From Candidatus Omnitrophota bacterium (GTDB taxonomy: Bacteria; Omnitrophota; Gorgyraeia; B26-G9): a DNA stretch of 17,799 bases. The notes beneath the pieces are model-generated. The model was given only the letters and a program-made list of their open reading frames with translations, was not told the DNA's origin and ran no database searches. Where the stretch lies: assembly GCA_022013205.1 (NCBI GenBank), contig JAKLQT010000220.1:1-17799 (forward strand), written 5' to 3'. The translations under genes were made by a program, and so were the position numbers. This document shows, piece by piece, positions 1 through 6,653 of this stretch (its first letter is position 1; every line of letters begins with the position of its first letter).

Positions 1-619
1 AAACAAAAAAAAGAATTATATTAAACCCTCCTTTTGGGAGCTGCTCTGCCTCATCTTCAACTTTATTTCTAAGAGCATTAATTTCTGAATTTTTGTTAAT
101 CATATACAAACGATTACTTACCTCTACATTTATCTTGCGTGAATAAAACTCGATTTCTAAGTCGGGATATTTATCCTTTGATTGGGGTCTATGAAGTATC
201 TTAACTATACACCCTGCTCTTGCAAAGTTTGCCGCTGCCTCTAATTCGCAATATTTTCCCCAGAATTGCGCATTTTCTTTGAGCTTATTAAGCGTACCTG
301 TTTTGTCTTCAAATTTTATATTTGCATTTTGCAAAGAAAATTCTAGCTCATTCACACACGGAGGGAGTAAAGGATTGTTTGGCCAATAAGTAACCAGCCA
401 TTCGAAAAAGGGATGTCGCCGACCTAACGCCATATTGTTAAGACGACTGAAGCATTCATCAAAATCTACTGTTGCATTTCCTGTTAACCCATAAGCAAGC
501 ATCAAATTATAAAATAATTCCTGTTTCTCCCCCTCGCTTAAAAGCTCGTTAATTACTGATTCAAAAACACTATAGATGTTTGGATAATTTCTTTGAAAAA
601 TTATTATTCCATCTTTCAT
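1..619 (-). CDS. Partial hypothetical protein, possible PD-(D/E)XK nuclease-like fold (runs off left edge)
   Basis: An open frame on the minus strand starts at 619 and stays open for 206 codons to the window edge, so the C-terminus is missing. An ATG at 622 is immediately upstream; I prefer 619 because a GGGAGGGG ribosome-binding site then sits about 6 nt away. I do not recognise the family. The second half (residues about 119-206) looks like a restriction-endonuclease fold: an acidic helix (CELEAAANFARAG, 124-136), then P152-D153, a hydrophobic strand, VEV with E166, and a helix ending in an EAEQL stretch before a strand (NIILFFV). The Lys expected two residues after the motif Glu is Ser168, so if this is the fold it may be inactive or variant. 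Residues 1-110 show no recognised domain. It lies 73 bp after another unknown gene, beyond a broken tRNA, in what looks like accessory DNA. That an ORF exists is fairly sure; the function is a weak guess. Confidence 0.6.
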   Translation of the reverse strand, partial: MKDGIIIFQRNYPNIYSVFESVINELLSEGEKQELFYNLMLAYGLTGNATVDFDECFSRLNNMALGRRHPFFEWLVTYWPNNPLLPPCVNELEFSLQNANIKFEDKTGTLNKLKENAQFWGKYCELEAAANFARAGCIVKILHRPQSKDKYPDLEIEFYSRKINVEVSNRLYMINKNSEINALRNKVEDEAEQLPKGGFNIILFFV

Positions 620-692
620 CATGCCCCTCCCGTATTGGACGAGTTTCGCAACTGGCTATTGTCTGAAGAAGCTATGACACTTTGTGCAGTAT

Positions 693-1091
693 CTAACGAT
701 TTTGTTCTACTCTAATAATCTCCACTACTATATCATTGGTTAAAGTTCCGTTGTCTTTGCTAACAAGAATCACTTCATCATCTTCGGAAATTTCTGGATA
801 TGGAGTCCGTTCCTTAACTCTGCATTCTTTTATGTGGTTACTTGCAAATAATTCACGGTCTATCTTATATACAATCCCTCTTAATCGTGAGTGAGTAGCA
901 TAAATCTTTGCCCGTTCAAAAAAGGGTATTGTTGAGACCCCTGATGAAGGGAAAGCATCAGAATCTCGCTGATGCGCAATAACAGCATTATCTTCTGATT
1001 CTCCAATCATTCCTTCATTTATCACAAACCCGTCTCCACCATCTTCACGCTCTCCAATTATAATCCCTCGACAAAAAGAGGCGACCTTCAA
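693..1091 (-). CDS. Hypothetical 132-aa protein, possible ADP-ribosyltransferase-like fold
   Basis: This reading frame begins with TTG at 1091. An in-frame TGA five codons upstream excludes a longer start, and AAGG about 5 nt upstream is a fair ribosome-binding site. I do not recognise a close family. The layout resembles a small R-S-E type ADP-ribosyltransferase: an early strand with FCRG (R8), an S53-T54 pair followed by a helix (PFFERAKIYAT), a strand GIVYKIDREL, and near the end PYPEISEDDEVILV with E106 just before a hydrophobic strand. In that fold the Arg and Ser-Thr help bind NAD and the last Glu is catalytic. The residue two before it is D104 rather than the usual Glu or Gln. No signal peptide or membrane segment is visible. 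Upstream DNA holds inverted and direct repeats that could be an operator. The ORF itself is probable; the enzymatic idea is speculative. Confidence 0.55.
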   Translation of the reverse strand: MKVASFCRGIIIGEREDGGDGFVINEGMIGESEDNAVIAHQRDSDAFPSSGVSTIPFFERAKIYATHSRLRGIVYKIDRELFASNHIKECRVKERTPYPEISEDDEVILVSKDNGTLTNDIVVEIIRVEQNR

Positions 1092-1125
1092 TCCTACCTT
1101 TTTTCAAATTTTCACCAAAATTCCG

Positions 1126-1147
1126 CAGATTTTATTTTAAAAATCTG
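1126..1147. repeat. Inverted repeat CAGATTTT-N6-AAAATCTG
   Basis: Perfect 8-bp arms (1126-1133 and 1140-1147) flank a 6-nt AT loop, 35-56 bp upstream of the TTG start of the 132-aa gene. The position fits an operator or a 5' leader hairpin. There is no T-run typical of a terminator on either side. Confidence 0.5.
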
Positions 1148-1167
1148 GTGTCCATATAGTGACCATT

Positions 1168-1206
1168 TTGGTAAAATTTTATCAAAATTCATAAAACTTG
1201 GTAAAA
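1168..1206. repeat. TTGGTAAAA direct repeat pair, possible operator
   Basis: The 9-mer TTGGTAAAA occurs at 1168-1176 and 1198-1206. The two copies start exactly 30 bp apart, about three helical turns, so they would lie on the same face of the DNA. A related inverted copy (TTCACCAAAA) lies at 1111-1120. All three sit between the broken tRNA and the 132-aa gene. A regulator-binding role is inference; AT-rich DNA yields such repeats by chance more often than average DNA. Confidence 0.35.
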
Positions 1207-1264
1207 ACAAAAAACTCTGTAACTCATTGTCTGATTAGGTAATTACAACTATTCATTGGACTTA

Positions 1265-1280
1265 AAAAAGTTCGCTTTTT
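1265..1280 (-). repeat. Short hairpin abutting the tRNA break
   Basis: On the minus strand AAAAAG-CGAA-CTTTTT forms a 6-bp stem with a 4-nt loop (UUCG when read on the plus strand). It begins at the very base where tRNA-Arg similarity ends, and a T-run follows. It could be a weak terminator for transcripts reading through the tRNA fragment, or part of a recombination junction. Confidence 0.4.
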
Positions 1281-1322
1281 GGTTTAGGAAACCGTTGCTC
1301 TATCCTTCTGAGCTACAGGGGC
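1281..1322 (-). tRNA. Truncated tRNA-Arg(CCT), 5' half only
   Basis: Read on the minus strand, the sequence starts with acceptor strand GCCCCTG, then TA, D-stem GCTC, D-loop AGAAGGATA, D-stem GAGC, and then the anticodon arm with loop TTCCTAA (anticodon CCT, arginine). This is a textbook bacterial tRNA-Arg(CCT) 5' half. Similarity stops three bases into the 3' side of the anticodon stem (ACC): the expected GT is replaced by AAAAAG. No variable loop, T-arm or 3' acceptor strand follows, and I found no matching 3' half elsewhere to the left in the window. It should not be a functional tRNA as it stands. Likely causes are integration of an element at the tRNA, a later deletion, or an assembly join. 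Confidence 0.75.
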
Positions 1323-1454
1323 ACTTAAATATTACACTTATTCTATTTCTCTAGCAGCTACTGAGCTATGCTGAATGCAGCAGCCCAGGCATCTCCCCTT
1401 CGGCATCCCGAAGATAATCCCAAAAGAAGAGCTTCATTCGGGACAGGGGCACTT
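1315..1454. repeat. 12-bp direct repeat flanking a 116-bp structured spacer
   Basis: ACAGGGGCACTT occurs at 1315-1326 and again at 1443-1454, 128 bp apart start to start. The left copy is the tRNA-Arg 5' end plus four upstream bases; the right copy touches the stop codon of the TPR-like gene. A duplicated tRNA start upstream of the broken tRNA suggests tandem duplication, an old attachment site, or a small insertion. Confidence 0.6.
1349..1435 (-). ncRNA. Hairpin cluster with a D-arm-like segment, possible structured RNA or degraded tRNA
   Basis: Four consecutive small inverted repeats are present: GAAG-AG-CTTC (1426-1435), CTTCGG-CATC-CCGAAG (1398-1413), TGCTG-AATG-CAGCA (1369-1382) and AGCT-ACTG-AGCT (1356-1367). 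A competing pairing joins TCCCGAA at 1406-1412 with TTCGGGA at 1437-1443. On the minus strand 1368-1349 reads TAGCTCAGTAGCTGCTAGAG, very like a tRNA D-arm, but no acceptor or anticodon arm matches it. It follows the stop of the TPR-like gene, so a 3' UTR structure is also possible. I recognise no Rfam family. Confidence 0.35.
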
Positions 1455-2410
1455 TATTTTTCACTCTCAACTGACTGCTTTCGCTCAAGATATTTATCTT
1501 TAAGTTTCTGCAATTGCGACAAATCATTGTTTATTGCTGCCTTTCTCTGCTCAGGGGCAAAATCAAGTGAAAGCTCCAGGTATTTTTGCGCGTTATTGAC
1601 GTAATCAAGATAATCATCCGGAGCAAAATCGAAAAACAAATTAACTACCTCATAATTATTTTTAGCCAAAATCAGGATTACATCTTTTTCCTCTGGATAT
1701 GCCTTTAAGTATTTTTCAAGCTCTTTAATAGATTTTTTATAAGAAAATAATCCTGCGCCGCCAAAATTAGCAAAAATCCCGTAATCGGCTTTTTTTTCAG
1801 TTATCCCCCCGGATATATGATGGCGGTAAATTTCATCGCGAAAAGCCGTTCTCAGAAACTGCTTGTAATAATTGATCATCTTTTCTTTTTTATCAAGATC
1901 ATAGTACAACGCAGCTAATTCAAGAAGAACTCTTTTGATGCTTCTGTAATCCGTGTGCTGGCTTAATTTCTTGAATGTCCGTTTTCTCCTGGGAATATTA
2001 TCAAGGACAAATTCATAATTCTCTATTGCTTTTTCAAACTGGCCGTCCATATAAAGCAAAAAAGCGGTCTTTTGGCGGATATTAATATTCAAAGGCGCCA
2101 TTCCAAGAATAGACTCGCCTTTTATTATAAGTTTTTTCAATTGATCATTAGTACTAAAGGTCAAAAATTCTCTTCCAAAGGAAGCAACAAAAGAAGCAAA
2201 CTCATCCTTGATATAATTTTCTTGGTATTCGTTTGTTTTTTTTCCTAAGGAAACAGTTGTTTGAAAGATCAAGCTTAAAAACTCTTCGGTCCGAGCGGTA
2301 ATAAAATCATTCAGCTGTTTGTATTTGGGCACAATAACGGTAAAAAAAAATATAATAATTACAAGAGCAGCCAAGCATTTAATCAAGAATATGAACTTCT
2401 CTTTGTCCAT
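1454..2410 (-). CDS. Membrane-anchored TPR-like protein of unknown function
   Basis: This gene encodes 318 residues from the ATG at 2410. AAAGGAG lies 5 nt upstream of it; the adjacent ATG at 2413 is only 2 nt from the same site, and further in-frame codons upstream lie in the promoter region, so I reject longer starts. Residues about 6-28 form one strongly hydrophobic segment (FIFLIKCLAALVIIIFFFTV) with a short charged N-terminus, so it is an inner-membrane anchor without a signal-peptidase site. The rest is helical and charged, with pairs of helices of TPR type, for example around 118-137 (ALLYMDGQFEKAIENYEFVL-like) and later YYDLDKKEKMINYYKQFL. This suggests a protein-binding scaffold on one side of the membrane. 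It has its own promoter (2454-2482) and is separated from apt by 176 bp. I do not recognise a specific family or partner. Confidence 0.8.
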   Translation of the reverse strand: MDKEKFIFLIKCLAALVIIIFFFTVIVPKYKQLNDFITARTEEFLSLIFQTTVSLGKKTNEYQENYIKDEFASFVASFGREFLTFSTNDQLKKLIIKGESILGMAPLNINIRQKTAFLLYMDGQFEKAIENYEFVLDNIPRRKRTFKKLSQHTDYRSIKRVLLELAALYYDLDKKEKMINYYKQFLRTAFRDEIYRHHISGGITEKKADYGIFANFGGAGLFSYKKSIKELEKYLKAYPEEKDVILILAKNNYEVVNLFFDFAPDDYLDYVNNAQKYLELSLDFAPEQRKAAINNDLSQLQKLKDKYLERKQSVESEK

Positions 2411-2453
2411 CATTGCTCCTTTTTTTAGATATTGCGCCCTTAACCCGGATATT

Positions 2454-2482
2454 ATTATAAGCTTAAAACAAAAAACAGGCAA
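2454..2482 (-). promoter_or_regulatory. Sigma-70 promoter of the TPR-like gene
   Basis: On the minus strand TTGCCT (2482-2477), a 17-nt spacer and TATAAT (2459-2454) form a good vegetative promoter with a perfect -10. It lies about 45 bp upstream of the start at 2410, giving a leader of roughly 35-40 nt that includes AAAGGAG. Confidence 0.65.
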
Positions 2483-2586
2483 TGAATTTTGTCTTTGCCC
2501 GGGATTTTGAAATAATGTAAATATATACTTAAAAAAAAAGAGCGAGTGGGATGACATTGCTTGAAATTGGAATAAAAAAATATACT

Positions 2587-3111
2587 TTAATATTTGATAA
2601 TCGAACTTACCGGGTATTTCTGCAGTTTTTTACGCCCTTTTAGAAATAACAGTTCTATGAAAAATCCAATACCGACAATTCTGGCCTTGCATTTATTAAG
2701 CAGTTTGCATACGGCTTGGATAGTTCCGCCGGTTGCCAGCAAATCGTCGATTATTAGTACGCGTCCGTTTGCTTTAACCGTGTCCTGGTGGATCTCAAGC
2801 GTGTCTTTACCGTATTCTAAGGCATAAGTCACGCTATAGGTCTTATAAGGAAGCTTGCCTTTTTTTCTAATTAAAACCAGCCCGGCATTAAGTTTATAAG
2901 CCAGAGCAGCTCCAAAAATAAATCCTCTTGCTTCAACACAGACAATATAGCCTATTTTTTTCCCCTTGTACTGCTCATAAAGCAGATCCACAGATTGCTT
3001 AAAGCTTTTAGGATCCTGTAATACAGTGGTTATATCTTTAAACAAAATTCCCTTTTTAGGAAAATCAGGAACATCTCTTATTGCCTTTGCTAATTTATCA
3101 ACTATTTTCAT
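2587..3111 (-). CDS. apt: Adenine phosphoribosyltransferase
   Basis: This enzyme salvages adenine: adenine plus PRPP gives AMP and pyrophosphate in the cytosol. The 174-residue length is normal for the family. The type-I PRPP-binding loop VLIIDDLLATGGT is at residues 118-130. The opening DVPDFPKKGILFKDIT (13-28), EARGF at 60-64 and RKKGKLP at 82-88 are all standard Apt landmarks. The start ATG touches the TAA of the sigma-factor gene with no gap, so it is probably translationally coupled. It is the last gene of the long run that begins with the LysM lipoprotein. Pyrophosphate made here is a substrate or product of the neighbouring pyruvate phosphate dikinase reaction, but a functional tie is only inference. 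The family assignment is secure. Confidence 0.96.
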   Translation of the reverse strand: MKIVDKLAKAIRDVPDFPKKGILFKDITTVLQDPKSFKQSVDLLYEQYKGKKIGYIVCVEARGFIFGAALAYKLNAGLVLIRKKGKLPYKTYSVTYALEYGKDTLEIHQDTVKANGRVLIIDDLLATGGTIQAVCKLLNKCKARIVGIGFFIELLFLKGRKKLQKYPVSSIIKY

Positions 3112-3921
3112 TTAATCATTCTCTGTTAAATAAACTTTTAGTTTTTTCAACGCGTTATTTTCGATCTGCCGAACACGCTCCCTGCTGATATTAAAGCTTT
3201 TTGCTGTTTCTTCTAAGGTACGAAATGTCCCGTCTTTAAGCCCATATCGCAGGATCAGGATCTGCTTTTCACGCTCCGACATCTTTTCAAGCAATTCTGA
3301 GATCTTTTCCTGTCGCAGTAAGCGGCTGAGTTCCTCAAACGGAGAGGCAACAGATTCATCCTCGATCAAATCCATGAATTCACCCGAAGAATCCTCTCCT
3401 ATAGGCTTGTGTAAGGATGTGGTTCTGGTAACAATTTCACTCAAACTACGTGCCTTTTTGACCGGAATTTTCATTTTTTTAGCAATTTCCTGCACAGTAG
3501 GCGCGCGGCCGAGTTTTTGTGTAAGTTTTTCAGTTGCACGTTTCCACTTGGTGATCGTTTCCGTTAAATAAACAGGCACTCGAATTGTTTTGCTTTGATT
3601 GGCAATTGCCCGTGTTATATATTGGCGGATCCACCACGCGGCATAAGTACTGAATCGATACCCTTTGTTGGGTTCGAATTTCTTCACTGAACGCATTAAC
3701 CCAAGATTACCCTCCTCAATTAAATCCGTGATCGGCACACCTAAGAAACTGTATTTTTTGGCAATATTAACTACCAGTCTCAGATTTGAACGGATCATCA
3801 ATTTACGCGCCTCTGCATTTCCTCTTTTGGCTCTTTTGGAGATCTTTAACTCTTCCTCTGCAGTCAAAAGAGGAATATTTTTAATGTCTTTAAGGTATAA
3901 CCTTATCGGATCCATTGCCAT
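3112..3921 (-). CDS. Sigma-70 family RNA polymerase sigma factor (RpoD/RpoS-like, without region 1.1)
   Basis: This 269-residue sigma factor would direct RNA polymerase to -10/-35 promoters. Region 1.2 is at about 3-35 (DPIRLYLKDI). Region 2 spans about 40-112, with the core-binding and -10 helices (DLIEEGNLGLMRSVKKFEP and YRFSTYAAWWIRQYITRAIA). Region 3 covers about 120-200, and region 4 runs from about 205 with the -35 helix-turn-helix TLEETAKSFNISRERVRQIE (235-254). There is no region 1.1 or long insertion between 1.2 and 2, so it is shorter than a usual primary sigma. It may be a group 2 sigma or a compact primary sigma. The start at 3921 lies 10 bp after ppdK; an alternative ATG is at 3915. 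Its recognition helices fit the consensus promoters seen in this window. Whether it is the housekeeping or an alternative factor cannot be settled here, so I give no symbol. Confidence 0.92.
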   Translation of the reverse strand: MAMDPIRLYLKDIKNIPLLTAEEELKISKRAKRGNAEARKLMIRSNLRLVVNIAKKYSFLGVPITDLIEEGNLGLMRSVKKFEPNKGYRFSTYAAWWIRQYITRAIANQSKTIRVPVYLTETITKWKRATEKLTQKLGRAPTVQEIAKKMKIPVKKARSLSEIVTRTTSLHKPIGEDSSGEFMDLIEDESVASPFEELSRLLRQEKISELLEKMSEREKQILILRYGLKDGTFRTLEETAKSFNISRERVRQIENNALKKLKVYLTEND

Positions 3922-3931
3922 ATCGTTTATC

Positions 3932-6616
3932 TCACTTTTTTTCCTCTATTACAGCCTGTGCTGCCGCAAGCCTTGCTATCGGAACTCGATAAGGAGAACA
4001 GCTTACATAGTTAAGCCCGACTCTGTGGCAAAATTTTACAGAAACCGGATCACCGCCATGTTCACCACAAATTCCGCATTTAAGAGTCTTCCTGGTTTTT
4101 CTCCCCAATCTTACGGCTGTTTGGACAAGTTTTCCCACACCGTCCTGATCTATAGTCTGGAACGGATCATCCTGTAACACTTTTTTCTCTATATAATCCG
4201 GTAGGAAAACGCCTGCGTCATCGCGGCTATACCCGAATGTCATCTGTGTCAAATCATTGGTGCCAAAAGAGAAAAATTCCGCCTTCTCAGCCACTTCATC
4301 AGCGGTAAGCGCGGCACGCGGAATCTCGATCATAGTTCCCACCATATACTTTATTTTTATTTTTGATTTACTAATAATACTATCAGCTGTCTGGCGTACA
4401 ATCGGTTCCAGAAAATCAAATTCAGCCTTTGTCCCGATTAAAGGGATCATGATTTCCGGCAGTACCTTAACACCTTTTTTAACCATATTACATGCTGCCT
4501 CAATAATAGCCGTTGTCTGCATTACGCACAGTTCAGGATATGTGATCGAAAGCCTGCATCCGCGATGCCCAAGCATAGGATTAAGTTCATGGAGCTTAGT
4601 CACAAGCTCACTAACCTTTGCCGTAGAGATATCAAGGCGCCTGGCCATTTCTTTCTGCCCGGCGTCGTCATTGGGTAGGAATTCATGCAAAGGCGGATCA
4701 AGCAGTCGAATTGTAACCGGCAAACCGTTCATTTCCTTGAATATTCCTTCAAAATCCTTACGCTGGTAAGGAAGCAGTTTTCGCAGCGCCTTTTCTCTTG
4801 ATTCTTTATCCTGGGCAAGAATAAACTCGCGAATAGCCCAGATTCTCTCTCCCTCAAAAAACATATGCTCGGTTCTTGTCAAACCTATGCCTTCAGCTCC
4901 CAGGCGCCGCGCGGCAAGAGAATCTTTAGGTGTGTCGGCATTGGTGCGGACATTAAGCTTGCGGTATTGGTCAGACCATTTCATTATCTGCATAAACATT
5001 ATGTAGATAGGACTTTTCTTAGCCTTCGCATCATTTTCTACAACTCCGGCAATTACAGGGCTTGAAGATGTTTTGATATGTCCGAGCATAACCTCACCCG
5101 TAGAGCCGTCAAGGGATAACCAGTCCCCTTCTTTAACAACTATATTGCCTGCGGTTGCCTCCTTTTTCTCGTAATTAATATTTAAAGCACTGCAGCCTGC
5201 GATACAGCATTTACCCCATCCGCGGGCAACAACAGCAGCATGTGAGGTCATACCGCCTGTTGAAGTAAGAATACCCTCAGCAGCTGCCATACCGGCAACA
5301 TCCTCAGGAGACGTCTCATGCCGAACAAGAATAACCTTTTTTCCTTTTTTATTCCCCTCTTCTGCCTCAGCAGCCGTAAATACTATCTGGCCTGATGCAG
5401 CTCCCGGGCCTGCCGGAAGGCCTTTGGCGATTGTCTTTGCCTTTGCCTTTGCTTTTAAATCAAAGATCGGAAAAAGAAGCTGGTTTAACTGATCACCTTC
5501 AATACGCATTAAAGCTTCTTTAGCTGAGATCATCTTTTCACTGACCATGTCTACAGCAACTTTTACCGCGGCAAGACCGGTACGTTTTCCGGTTCTTGTC
5601 TGAAGCATGAACAATTTGCCTTCCTGTATCGTAAACTCTACATCCTGCATGTCCTTATAATGTTTCTCCAGTTTATTACGGATATCATTAAGTTCTTTGT
5701 AAATATGCGGCCATTGTTTTTTCAGGCCGCTTATCGGCTCAGGAGTCCTTATGCCGGCTACAACATCCTCTCCCTGAGCATTGATCAGGAACTCGCCGAA
5801 AAATTCCTTGTCTCCTGTGGAAGGATTTCGTGTAAAAGCAACTCCTGTTCCGGAGGTATCTCCCATATTACCAAAAACCATTGCCTGCACATTAACAGCA
5901 GTTCCAAGCAATCCGGTAATCTTGTTTATTCTTCTATAAGTTACCGCGCGGGGAATATTCCAGGAACCGAAAACCGCGTTTACAGCCGCCATAAGCTGGT
6001 CTTTTGCTTTAGTCGGGAAAGGCTTTTTCACATGTTGCTGGTAGACTTTTTTATACTCTCCCACAAGCTCCTTAAGCTGCTGCGCACTCAGATCGTTATC
6101 GATTTTTGCCTTGTATTTTTTCTTTATCGCGGTAAGTTTTTCCTCAAAATATTCGTGATTAACTCCCATTACAACATCACCGAACATATCGATAAAACGT
6201 CTGTAGGCATCCCAGGCCAGGCGTTCATTATTTGTCTTTTTCGCAAGGCCCATGACAGCTTCGTCATTAAGGCCAAGGTTAAGCACTGTGTCCATCATCC
6301 CGGGCATTGAAGCTGCCGCGCCGCTTCTTACAGAAACAAGCAGCGGATTCTTCACATCCCCCAGATTTGCTCCCATAGTTTTTTCAAGCTTTTTGATATT
6401 CTCATCGATTTGCTTCTGTAATTCTACCGGGTATTTTTTTCCATGTTTGTTGTAGTAATCACATACTTCTGTTGAAATAGTGAATCCCGCGGGAACCGGC
6501 ACACCAATTTTTGCCATTTCAGCAAGGTTAGCCCCTTTTCCGCCCAGCAGAGCCTTCATTTTCGCGTTTCCCTCAGACTGTCCTTTACCAAAAAAATAAA
6601 CATACTTCTTAGTCAT
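3932..6616 (-). CDS. ppdK: Pyruvate, phosphate dikinase
   Basis: PPDK interconverts pyruvate, ATP and phosphate with phosphoenolpyruvate, AMP and pyrophosphate; in anaerobes it often runs in the glycolytic direction with pyrophosphate. The protein is 894 residues from the ATG at 6616, close to the family norm. I chose this start because MTKKYVYFFGKG matches the usual N-terminus and GGAAGGGGG lies just upstream; in-frame ATG 6643 and TTG 6649 would add an unusual tail. Domains in order are the ATP-grasp nucleotide domain (LLGGKGANLAEM, SVRSGAAASMPGMMDT), the phosphohistidine domain with GGMTSHAAVVARG (catalytic H459), and the PEP/pyruvate barrel (GLTRTEHMFF, LGHRGCRL, SFGTNDLTQMTFG) ending in GICGEHGGDP with the acid/base C850. 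All key residues are present. It follows glyS by 37 bp, as in many clostridial genomes. No regulatory PPDK kinase (PDRP) gene is next to it. Confidence 0.97.
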   Translation of the reverse strand: MTKKYVYFFGKGQSEGNAKMKALLGGKGANLAEMAKIGVPVPAGFTISTEVCDYYNKHGKKYPVELQKQIDENIKKLEKTMGANLGDVKNPLLVSVRSGAAASMPGMMDTVLNLGLNDEAVMGLAKKTNNERLAWDAYRRFIDMFGDVVMGVNHEYFEEKLTAIKKKYKAKIDNDLSAQQLKELVGEYKKVYQQHVKKPFPTKAKDQLMAAVNAVFGSWNIPRAVTYRRINKITGLLGTAVNVQAMVFGNMGDTSGTGVAFTRNPSTGDKEFFGEFLINAQGEDVVAGIRTPEPISGLKKQWPHIYKELNDIRNKLEKHYKDMQDVEFTIQEGKLFMLQTRTGKRTGLAAVKVAVDMVSEKMISAKEALMRIEGDQLNQLLFPIFDLKAKAKAKTIAKGLPAGPGAASGQIVFTAAEAEEGNKKGKKVILVRHETSPEDVAGMAAAEGILTSTGGMTSHAAVVARGWGKCCIAGCSALNINYEKKEATAGNIVVKEGDWLSLDGSTGEVMLGHIKTSSSPVIAGVVENDAKAKKSPIYIMFMQIMKWSDQYRKLNVRTNADTPKDSLAARRLGAEGIGLTRTEHMFFEGERIWAIREFILAQDKESREKALRKLLPYQRKDFEGIFKEMNGLPVTIRLLDPPLHEFLPNDDAGQKEMARRLDISTAKVSELVTKLHELNPMLGHRGCRLSITYPELCVMQTTAIIEAACNMVKKGVKVLPEIMIPLIGTKAEFDFLEPIVRQTADSIISKSKIKIKYMVGTMIEIPRAALTADEVAEKAEFFSFGTNDLTQMTFGYSRDDAGVFLPDYIEKKVLQDDPFQTIDQDGVGKLVQTAVRLGRKTRKTLKCGICGEHGGDPVSVKFCHRVGLNYVSCSPYRVPIARLAAAQAVIEEKK

Positions 6617-6653
6617 CTTTTGAAGAATCCCCCTTCCACGCATTAACAAATTT

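Larger units (their letters stand above)
1092..1453. other. Non-coding junction region between the core operon and the left accessory segment
   Basis: No convincing gene lies in these 361 bases. From right to left they hold a cluster of short hairpins with 2-4 nt loops (1356-1435), one copy of a 12-bp direct repeat at each of 1443-1454 and 1315-1326, a D-arm-like stretch (1349-1368), the 5' half of a tRNA-Arg (1281-1322), a short hairpin touching the tRNA break (1265-1280), and then very AT-rich DNA with TTGGTAAAA repeats (1168-1206) and a CAGATTTT inverted repeat (1126-1147). The last part probably contains the promoter and operator of the 132-aa gene, though I could not find a clear -35/-10 pair. 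Confidence 0.6.

Noticed and set aside
620..660. Possible 3' half of the broken tRNA-Arg (GAGGGGCA on the minus strand could pair with GCCCCT)
   Set aside because: Only the acceptor strand fits, with one mismatch; there is no T-arm with a GTTCGAA-like loop before it, and the same bases serve as the ribosome-binding site of the left-edge ORF.
1092..1322. Group I intron interrupting tRNA-Arg(CCT)
   Set aside because: No internal guide able to pair with the TTTCCT exon end is seen just downstream, no intron core motif was recognised, and no 3' exon follows.
1368..1604. Plus-strand ORF over the hairpin cluster and the end of the TPR-like gene
   Set aside because: It overlaps a better supported minus-strand gene and structured non-coding DNA, and its product is low-complexity Ser/Cys/Leu-rich.
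2411..2557. Longer N-terminus for the TPR-like protein
   Set aside because: It would translate through the -10 box and leader, and the AAAGGAG site is placed for the start at 2410.
2525..2586. Terminator after apt (nine T in a row at 2538-2530 on the minus strand)
   Set aside because: No convincing GC-rich stem precedes the T-run; only 3-bp pairings can be drawn.
5660..6310. Long open frame on the plus strand opposite ppdK
   Set aside because: It is antisense to a complete, well-conserved ppdK and encodes no recognisable domain; similar shadows lie opposite groEL, aspS and pgpH.
6617..6649. ATG 6643 or TTG 6649 as the ppdK start
   Set aside because: The extra residues do not fit the family N-terminus, and the GGAAGGGGG site would then lie inside the coding region.
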